Position numbers and translations under genes: made by a program. 36,533 bases of DNA from Deltaproteobacteria bacterium (GTDB taxonomy: Bacteria > Myxococcota_C > UBA6777), in assembly GCA_002731275.1 (NCBI GenBank), contig PCBK01000046.1:1-36533 (forward strand), in the 5' to 3' direction. The notes below the pieces were generated by a model. That model was not told the DNA's origin. It searched no databases and saw only the letters and a program-made list of their open reading frames with translations. Of this stretch, positions 31,238 through 36,533 are shown piece by piece (position 1 is the first letter of the stretch; every line of letters begins with the position of its first letter).

Positions 31238-31768
31238 TTGAAAAAAAAGAAGAAAAACAAGAAAACGAAGAAAGGCAAAAAAAAGAAAGAGGGACAAAAA
31301 CAGAGCAGACCTGCTCCAGCTCCCTCGAAAAAACCAAAGTCACCGCTCAGAAAAAGACCCAACAAAGGAACTGGAAGTCTTGAAGATTGGGCCGAGTATC
31401 ACGGCTCCATTTTGGAGGATGCTCTTGACAATCCACCAAATATCCTTTTTGACGAACTATCGCAAGCTGAGCTCTCACTAAGCTATCTCAGAGACACGAT
31501 GGAGAATCTGGAACATCGATCCCCCGCCCCAAACATCTACATCACCCAAAATCCCAGAAAAGTCAGAGCCTATCTCTTTCAATTTTTTCTCGAATATATC
31601 GAAAAATTTGAACGGCTTGAAGCGTATCCAGATGGGTACAAAATCTTCATCATAGGAGGCTATGACATCAGGGTCATCGATCTTGGTTCCCCGTATGCCG
31701 ACAAAGAAGGGCTCAGAAGATTGATCCTGCAACATAATGCTCGACAACTCTCCAGGGGACAAAAATGA
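31238..31768 (+). CDS. Protein with lysine-rich N-terminus, unknown
   Basis: 176 residues from TTG 31238, chosen because GGAGG lies six bases upstream; the frame is open further left but overlaps the DUF429 gene. About 45 residues of Lys/Pro/Arg come first (KKKKKNKKTKKGKKKKEGQ, SRPAPAPSKKPKSPLRKR), a likely disordered nucleic-acid-binding tail. A folded acidic domain follows (SLEDWAEYHGSILEDALDNP, AELSLSYLRDTMENLE, KIFIIGGYDIRVIDLG). A possible -10 TATGCT lies at 31205-31210. The family is not recognised. Confidence 0.55.
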   Translation: MKKKKKNKKTKKGKKKKEGQKQSRPAPAPSKKPKSPLRKRPNKGTGSLEDWAEYHGSILEDALDNPPNILFDELSQAELSLSYLRDTMENLEHRSPAPNIYITQNPRKVRAYLFQFFLEYIEKFERLEAYPDGYKIFIIGGYDIRVIDLGSPYADKEGLRRLILQHNARQLSRGQK

Positions 31769-31941
31769 TGTGGAAATCTGCATAGTCTGCACTCTCAGCT
31801 CATCTGTCTCCCTTCGCAAATGACCCAATGCACTCTCATCAACCCAATCCCTCAAAAACATTCACAATCTTGTAGTAGGGGATGATTTTATCCCAAGTAC
31901 TTTGGAAGTAAAAAGGGGAACAGTCTCAAATTTAAAATGAC

Positions 31942-31990
31942 TTGGGGTGGACGGCCACCCCAAACCCCCCAGTGGGATGCTTTGCATCCC
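31942..31990. repeat. Two adjacent perfect hairpins
   Basis: TTGGGGTGG-acgg-CCACCCCAA (31942-31963) and GGGATGC-ttt-GCATCCC (31974-31990). The first shares the TTGGGGT/ACCCCAA stem with one hairpin of the array at 7964-7982, and the style (short loops, back to back) is the same. A related but shorter element is plausible. Confidence 0.5.
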
Positions 31991-32038
31991 TTGTAGAAGA
32001 GATTCTTTTGAGGAGGTAGTTCTTGAGATGGGAACTTT

Positions 32039-32215
32039 TTAAAGGTTGTTCTCCCAATCATACATTCCAATCCGTTCGCCGATATGATACTTAAACTCAA
32101 GGTGAAGTAGGTAGTTAAGAGCACCCTGTGAAGTTTCTTCGATGCTCTTCCAGGCTCCACCACTGGGACGATGGCTCAGGTTGATTTCCCCACCAACAGA
32201 CTTGCATTGCTTTTG
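32039..32215 (-). pseudogene. C-terminal remnant of a lost gene
   Basis: An open minus-strand frame with no start codon encodes VGGEINLSHRPSGGAWKSIE, then ETSQGALNYLLHLEFKYH and IGERIGMYDWENNL before TAA. The composition is clearly protein-like. Its upstream end abuts the par2 palindrome at 32213, so insertion or assembly of the par cassette may have cut it. Family unknown. Confidence 0.4.
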
Positions 32216-32279
32216 TTATTTATGAAATAACAATTTGTATTTGTTAAAAATCATATGATATAAAGCATTTTGTATTTGT
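32213..32279 (+). promoter_or_regulatory. par2 control region: palindrome, direct repeats and promoter
   Basis: TTGTTATTT-atg-AAATAACAA (32213-32233) is a perfect palindrome. The 11-base direct repeat TTTGTATTTGT follows at 32234-32244 and 32269-32279, with palindrome ATCATATGAT (32250-32259) between. TTGTAT (32235-32240) and TATAAA (32259-32264) are an acceptable -35/-10 pair 18 bases apart, so regulators bound to the repeats would control parA. Copies of the palindrome core recur downstream of the cassette. Confidence 0.6.
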
Positions 32280-32309
32280 GAATTGGATGCTCACACAAAA
32301 GGAGTGTTT

Positions 32310-32963
32310 ATGTCCAAAATCGTATCTGTCATTCAACAAAAGGGTGGTGTCGGCAAAACGACTTTGACCGTTCATCTGGCACATGAACTCAAGCGGATGA
32401 AAAAAAAGTTGAAGGTCGTCATCGCTGACGCGGATCCCCAACAAAGCTCATACAAATGGATCGAACGTGGTCGTAAAAACGATATTGATGGTGTTGGTAT
32501 CAAAGCTGTCGGAGCTGACGGAGAAGGGAAAAAGCTCAAGAAAGAACTCAATGCAATTGACGCAGACATCATCCTCATTGATCTCCCTCCAGCAATCGAA
32601 TCACTTTCCCTACGAGCTGCTTTGTATGCCGATGTAATGCTCGTCCCAATTGGAGCAAGCGCGCTGGATATCGAAGCAGCCAGAGGCGCTATTGATGTCT
32701 GCGAAGAAGCTATGGAGCTTGATGACACCAAAAGCATGTTGTTGATCCCTTCGAAGGTGAGAGCTGGAACGACTGCTGGAAAAGAGTTGAGAAGCCTTTT
32801 GAAAAAATGGGGTACAGTCTCAAAAGCGACAATAGGTTTACGTGTTCATTACTCTGATGCAGCGACTGCTGGAGAAGGTGTCGGAACCTATGCAAAAAAC
32901 AGTCAAGCGCACAAAGAAATGAAATCACTTGCCAAAGAAGTCTTGGGCTTGTTGAAAATCTAG
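32310..32963 (+). CDS. parA: ParA-family partition ATPase (second par system)
   Basis: 217 residues from ATG 32310, with AAAAGGAG five bases upstream. MSKIVSVIQQKGGVGKTT has the Walker A near residue 10, VVIADADPQQSSYKW follows, and DIILIDLPPAIESLS is the Walker B. This small ParA without a DNA-binding extension is the type Ib kind (ParF/Delta-like), which pairs with ribbon-helix-helix proteins. That fits the next gene, eight bases away. It is not closely similar to the ParA at 3933 outside the motifs, so the two systems are of separate origin. Confidence 0.92.
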   Translation: MSKIVSVIQQKGGVGKTTLTVHLAHELKRMKKKLKVVIADADPQQSSYKWIERGRKNDIDGVGIKAVGADGEGKKLKKELNAIDADIILIDLPPAIESLSLRAALYADVMLVPIGASALDIEAARGAIDVCEEAMELDDTKSMLLIPSKVRAGTTAGKELRSLLKKWGTVSKATIGLRVHYSDAATAGEGVGTYAKNSQAHKEMKSLAKEVLGLLKI

Positions 32964-32971
32964 GAGGAAAT

Positions 32972-33283
32972 ATGGCCAGGAAACGTCCCTCACTTTCTCA
33001 ACTCATTGAAGAAGACAAGCAAGAGGAAGCAATTACCGAGAAAAAGCCGCCCAAGGAAACAACAAAGGAAGACAAGAAGAACAAAGAACCCCTTACAAAA
33101 GAGACCAAAGCAAAAGAAACCGAAACGCCACTGTCCGACTACGTCCCAATCTCTGTGACAATCTCCCCTGAGATGTTCGCTCAAATCCAATCCATCTCTT
33201 TACAACGACGCTTGAACAAAGAACCATACTCAATCAGCCGGATTGTCCGAGATGCACTACAACATTGGCTTGATGAAAAGTAG
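32972..33283 (+). CDS. Ribbon-helix-helix partition/regulator protein (second par system)
   Basis: 103 residues with AGGAGG before the ATG. The N-terminal 50 residues are highly charged (EKKPPKETTKEDKKNKEPL) and probably disordered; in ParG-type partners such tails stimulate the ParA ATPase. The C-terminal 50 residues are a ribbon-helix-helix domain: strand VPISVTIS, helix PEMFAQIQSISLQRRL, turn, helix SISRIVRDALQHWL. It should bind the palindromes and repeats on either side of the cassette as centromere and operator. Confidence 0.8.
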   Translation: MARKRPSLSQLIEEDKQEEAITEKKPPKETTKEDKKNKEPLTKETKAKETETPLSDYVPISVTISPEMFAQIQSISLQRRLNKEPYSISRIVRDALQHWLDEK

Positions 33284-33300
33284 ATTGTGAAATGATATAT

Positions 33301-33315
33301 GTTATTTCATAAATA
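33301..33315. repeat. Second copy of the par2 palindrome core
   Basis: GTTATTTCATAAATA repeats, in reverse complement, 15 bases of the palindrome at 32213-32233. A third, imperfect copy (ATTCATGAAATAAACAA) starts near 33551. The copies bracket the parA and ribbon-helix-helix genes and are candidate centromere sites. Confidence 0.5.
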
Positions 33316-34363
33316 TGTTTTTTACTCATACGGCCCCCTCTTGATGGATTCCAAAGCCACGCTGCTTATTCAGTCAGAAAAGCATCTTTTCAATCGTAGA
33401 ATCATCAATCTTTCCATATGAGTAAATCATATTTACCCAACCCAAAACACAATTTGGGTAAAGAGACCCCACAATCCATCAAGAACAGGATATCGAAACA
33501 CAAACACCAAATACAAAAAGCCTTTAATCTCCCTCAAAACCATTGAAATAATTCATGAAATAAACAAATTCATCCTTGATAGGTTGACATAAGTTTTAAT
33601 CTGAGGAAACACCCCAAACATCCCAAGAGATATCACCACAAGAAACCCCTCCAAAGAATCTATCCTTTGCATAACAAGGCAAAGATGCTATCATCCACCT
33701 TCCCTCGTGCATACACAATCTGATTTACGGAATAAACACAAGGGAGTGTGTCACCCGATCGGAGCTGATCGCGTGACATACCGAACACAAAAGCAAAGTT
33801 GAAAAGGATCGAAACGCGGATGATTTGAAAGAGCTTAAAACGAAATAGAATCCCCTAAAATGAATAAAGGAAGCACACTGTCGCCAAACTAGCTGCTTCC
33901 TTTCCCATCCCAAAACTTCGTTGTTTTTCACAAAACGATGAAGCAGGGCGATTTTGTTTCGGTGGAGAAAGTCCAAAAGGACTTGAATCCTCAGTTCTTC
34001 CAGTCTTCCCCGCTGAAACGACACAGGGAAAGGACACTTCCTTTTATAGCCATTTTTGGCCGGAAGTCAAGCAAAGAGCATGACCATTCAATCACAGACC
34101 ACATCAGTCAACAGTATGAAAGTAAAGCGACTTCGCGTATTTTCATCTCGACTGATTGCTGTCATTTGTGAACGAAAATGTCACTGTTTTTTCAGTCCTT
34201 TCCTTCCATTTACTGAACATCCACACATGAGAAGTACAGAGCAGAGGAACTTTGGCGCCCTTCCACTCATCACACTTCACACAGCAGATACCCTTCTCAT
34301 GACAGTTATTCAGCCGATGTTACGTTCATTTCAGACGGGGACTCCGCAAGGAGACAGGCCCCA
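33316..34363. other. About 1.05 kb gene-free AT-rich region with many inverted repeats; possible replication origin
   Basis: No convincing gene on either strand. Inverted repeats: TTTACCCAA/TTGGGTAAA (33432-33462); TGTCAC-c-CGATC/GATCG-c-GTGACA (about 33749-33778); AAAGGAAGCA/TGCTTCCTTT (about 33866-33903); AAGTCC-aaaa-GGACTT (33969-33984). The stretch 33480-33720 is poor in G on the plus strand (long CA/CAA runs). Its place between a partition cassette and a primase-helicase gene suits an origin with initiation hairpins, or the leader of the replication gene. No iterons or DnaA boxes were recognised by eye. Confidence 0.4.
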
Positions 34364-36533
34364 ATGTACACACAAGAAGTTCACTCAGGTCACGGCATTT
34401 GCCCAGTAACAGGAAAAAAACAAAACTGGTCCTACAAAGGCCCCTCACACAACCCGACCTTCGTGATTGTCTACGGGAACGTCGAGTCTTACGCCTCCGA
34501 GTGGACGTTCGTTGGTGAGAGTTCGAATGGCGCGCAGATGTTCACAAGACGTGAACAAGGCGGACCAGAGGACAAAAAACACGTTGACTTCCTGGAAAAG
34601 CACGAGTCCGAAAAGGCTCCTGAATGCCGACCTCTCGCGAAGATCAAGACACGAGATCTCGTCTACCAGACACTCTTCGAGCTGTGTACATTAACCTCCG
34701 AACACAAAGCCCACTTACGGGGACGCCGACTTTCCCACAAAAAGATCAAGCATCTCCTCTCCTGCGGTTCGATGCCACCACCTGCAAAACGCCCAAAAAT
34801 TGCCCAAAAAGTCATGGAACGCTGTGGTCTGGATCTCGAAGATATCCTCCAGGTGCCCGGCTTCTTCATCAACAAAAGAGGTTACCTGTCCTTTAAAGGG
34901 GCTGAAGGGATCATGCTCCCAACACGCGATGTAAACGGAATGATCCAGGCCATACAGGTCAGGAGTATGAAGGGCGCACAGGGCAAGTATCTGTGGATGA
35001 GCTCGGCCAGAGAAGGCGGTCCAGGCAGTGGCGCGCCTGCCTCCTTCTTTGGTGATCCCAAATGTGATCATGTCTGGATCACTGAGGGTAGCTTTAAGGC
35101 GGTCTCTCTCCTCCTTCATGGCTACGCAAAGGCTGTCATTTCAATCGCTGGTGTCGGCAATATCTCGTCCGCCATCGAACAGCTCAAAGCTCTGCCCAAT
35201 GTCAAAGGCGCGATGATCGCCTACGACAGTGATTGCTTGAGTAATTCAAATGTCATGTCCTCCCTCGCAAAGCTCCTTGATGCCGTAGAGGATGAAGGTC
35301 TTCAGGTGGCGACACTTTGCTGGGACAAGGCATGGGGAAAGGGGATCGATGACGCTCTCAAGAGGGGGATCACTGTCGAACATTTTGTTGAGATGCCGAG
35401 GGATGGGATCAAGAGATGGGCACGTAAGACGCGGAACTTCATGAAGATCAAGAAGTCCAGGCAGCCGACGTGGCAACCACTGTCTGGCCGAAAACAAACC
35501 TTGAAAGAGTTGCGCGATGAGACCTTCCGTATGATCGGAGAGGCCGTAAGAAGAGGTCCCGGATCGTTTAACCTGATCGAGAACACGACAGGCTCAGGAA
35601 AGACCTATTCAACGGCCTTTCAGGCGAGAAGAGGGACGCTCTTTGTCTGCAACGGTTACAAACCTCTTTACGAGTTGCAAGAGGAGTTGATCGAAAGGCA
35701 CGGTGAAGAGAATGTGGGCGTTCTGCTGGGTCGGACGTCTCCCTACACAGAAAACTCGAAAGAATACAAACACAAAGAGCGTTATCAAATCGCCGGTTGT
35801 CCGTACTTTAGTGAGATGAGACAGCGGTCTGCAAAGGGTCATTCTCCCTGTGAAGGCTGCCCCCTCAAACCTCAACACGCGAAGAAACAGGAAGGCGAAG
35901 AGGAGCAACGGAAGTGCCCGTATTGGCGACATCGTTTGCAATCTCGCGAAGAGAGCAGACCCTTTTTGCTGTGTGTAAAGCAGACCTTTGTGAGCAACCC
36001 AGATATCATCGACATGCTCCCAGAGCACCCAAATCTCGACTTGATGGGCAGACAATACCCTCACCTGAATATCGATGACACCCCAGAGTTCCCAGAGCTG
36101 TTGGCCAACGTGAAGGAGATCACAGCCGAAGATATCGAGGAGTGGAGGATGCATCCAGGGATCATGAAGGATGATCCTGAGCACCAGCTCGCCAAAAAAT
36201 GGGCGGACAAGTTGGCGCTCTTTTTCTGCCGTGGGGAGCTGAACAAAGCATACGGTCTCAACGGGAAGAACGAGACAAAGGCGCTCACATCATTGCGCGA
36301 GCTCTCCAAACACGTCGTCTCTCAGGAGGAGATCATCTGCGAGCAGCCCTACTACGCGACCCTACCGATGAAGTTGATGAGGTGTATCGCGGCGTCACTG
36401 GTGAAAGGGGGGAGCCTGTACTTTTCCAAGAGGAAGGACAATAAGAAGGTGATGTCCTTTTTGTCTCCACCTGACGAGCTGCTCGCACGTATCCCCAACA
36501 CAACCCTGAATTTTCTCGATGCGACGGCAGACA
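34364..36533 (+). CDS. Primase-helicase fusion: Toprim primase plus SF2-type helicase with Fe-S-like cysteines (partial)
   Basis: Open from ATG 34364 (AAGGAG about ten bases upstream) to the window edge, 723 codons. Residues about 115-215 (RRLSHKKIKHLL, VPGFFINKRGYLSF, IMLPTRDVNGMIQAIQVR) fit the DUF3854/phage-primase N-terminal region. The Toprim part follows: VWITEGSFKAVSLLLHGY with E241, and AMIAYDSD with D288 and D290. A helicase begins at IENTTGSGKTYST (Walker A 409-414). C479, C496, C499 and C518 are spaced like the iron-sulfur cluster of XPD/DinG helicases, and LNIDDTPEF (568-576) stands where the DEAH box should be, here IDDT. It would prime and unwind DNA for plasmid or element replication. 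The C-terminal helicase motifs are beyond the window. Confidence 0.75.
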   Translation, partial: MYTQEVHSGHGICPVTGKKQNWSYKGPSHNPTFVIVYGNVESYASEWTFVGESSNGAQMFTRREQGGPEDKKHVDFLEKHESEKAPECRPLAKIKTRDLVYQTLFELCTLTSEHKAHLRGRRLSHKKIKHLLSCGSMPPPAKRPKIAQKVMERCGLDLEDILQVPGFFINKRGYLSFKGAEGIMLPTRDVNGMIQAIQVRSMKGAQGKYLWMSSAREGGPGSGAPASFFGDPKCDHVWITEGSFKAVSLLLHGYAKAVISIAGVGNISSAIEQLKALPNVKGAMIAYDSDCLSNSNVMSSLAKLLDAVEDEGLQVATLCWDKAWGKGIDDALKRGITVEHFVEMPRDGIKRWARKTRNFMKIKKSRQPTWQPLSGRKQTLKELRDETFRMIGEAVRRGPGSFNLIENTTGSGKTYSTAFQARRGTLFVCNGYKPLYELQEELIERHGEENVGVLLGRTSPYTENSKEYKHKERYQIAGCPYFSEMRQRSAKGHSPCEGCPLKPQHAKKQEGEEEQRKCPYWRHRLQSREESRPFLLCVKQTFVSNPDIIDMLPEHPNLDLMGRQYPHLNIDDTPEFPELLANVKEITAEDIEEWRMHPGIMKDDPEHQLAKKWADKLALFFCRGELNKAYGLNGKNETKALTSLRELSKHVVSQEEIICEQPYYATLPMKLMRCIAASLVKGGSLYFSKRKDNKKVMSFLSPPDELLARIPNTTLNFLDATAD

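Larger units (their letters stand above)
31769..32309. other. Intergenic before the second par cassette, with hairpins and gene remnants
   Basis: It contains two adjacent strong hairpins (31942-31990), a minus-strand coding remnant (32039-32215) and the par2 control region (32213-32279), each listed separately. On the minus strand around 31820-31920 a short frame ending IIPYYKIVNVFEGLG also looks like the tail of a lost gene, but it is too short to call. Confidence 0.4.

Noticed and set aside
31888-32163. Minus-strand 91-codon frame before the second par cassette
   Set aside because: It spans the strong hairpins and is out of frame with the more protein-like remnant at 32039-32215.

Overview
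The window (36.5 kb, moderate GC, genes on both strands, no rRNA, tRNA or CRISPR seen) reads as an accessory or plasmid-like region of a Gram-negative bacterium. Signal peptides, two lipoproteins with clear lipoboxes and a Cys-rich secreted repeat protein fit an outer-membrane organism. The style of the hypotheticals (TPR regulators, lysine-rich tails, Asn/Pro-rich micro-proteins) recalls the former deltaproteobacteria (Myxococcota/Bradymonadota-like), but that placement is only a weak inference. Two separate partition systems and a primase-helicase at the right edge argue for a large plasmid, a chromid or an integrated element.

Layout: 1-174 is the 5' end of an IS630-type transposase. 0.5-2.1 kb holds a secreted protein with duplicated four-cysteine modules and three 48-residue repeats. 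2.8-5.6 kb holds a Toprim/Spo11-like protein divergent from a ParA-ParB pair, with inverted repeats before parA and after parB. 5.8-7.7 kb holds a small lipoprotein, an HNH nuclease and a short DprA-like protein. 7.9-8.1 kb is a run of tandem hairpins. 8.3-10.4 kb is a likely operon: Zn-finger micro-protein, voltage-gated K+ channel, nitrilase-fold protein. 10.5-16.3 kb holds a lipoprotein, an XRE regulator with a C-terminal membrane anchor, a HEAT-like protein, a TPR regulator and a micro-protein.

16.6-29.0 kb is a defence-type island: a two-gene cassette of unknown function, a compact type I restriction-modification operon (hsdM-hsdS-PD-(D/E)xK nuclease-hsdR, overlapping by 4, 4 and 1 bases), then a second nitrilase-fold gene, a gene with a weak PUA/EVE-like pattern, and a coiled-coil PD-(D/E)xK endonuclease. 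The two nitrilase-fold genes (9.5 and 25.6 kb) are nearly identical in their C-terminal halves and diverged in their N-terminal halves. 27.1-30.2 kb has minus-strand genes that look broken (in-frame TGA, frameshifts).

30.4-36.5 kb holds a DUF429-like protein, a lysine-rich protein, a second partition cassette (ParA plus a ribbon-helix-helix partner, bordered by related palindromes), about 1.1 kb of hairpin-rich AT-rich DNA that could be a replication origin, and the first 723 codons of a Toprim primase fused to a TGSGKT helicase with four cysteines spaced like an XPD/DinG iron-sulfur cluster. No database search was possible; family names rest on motifs visible in the translations.
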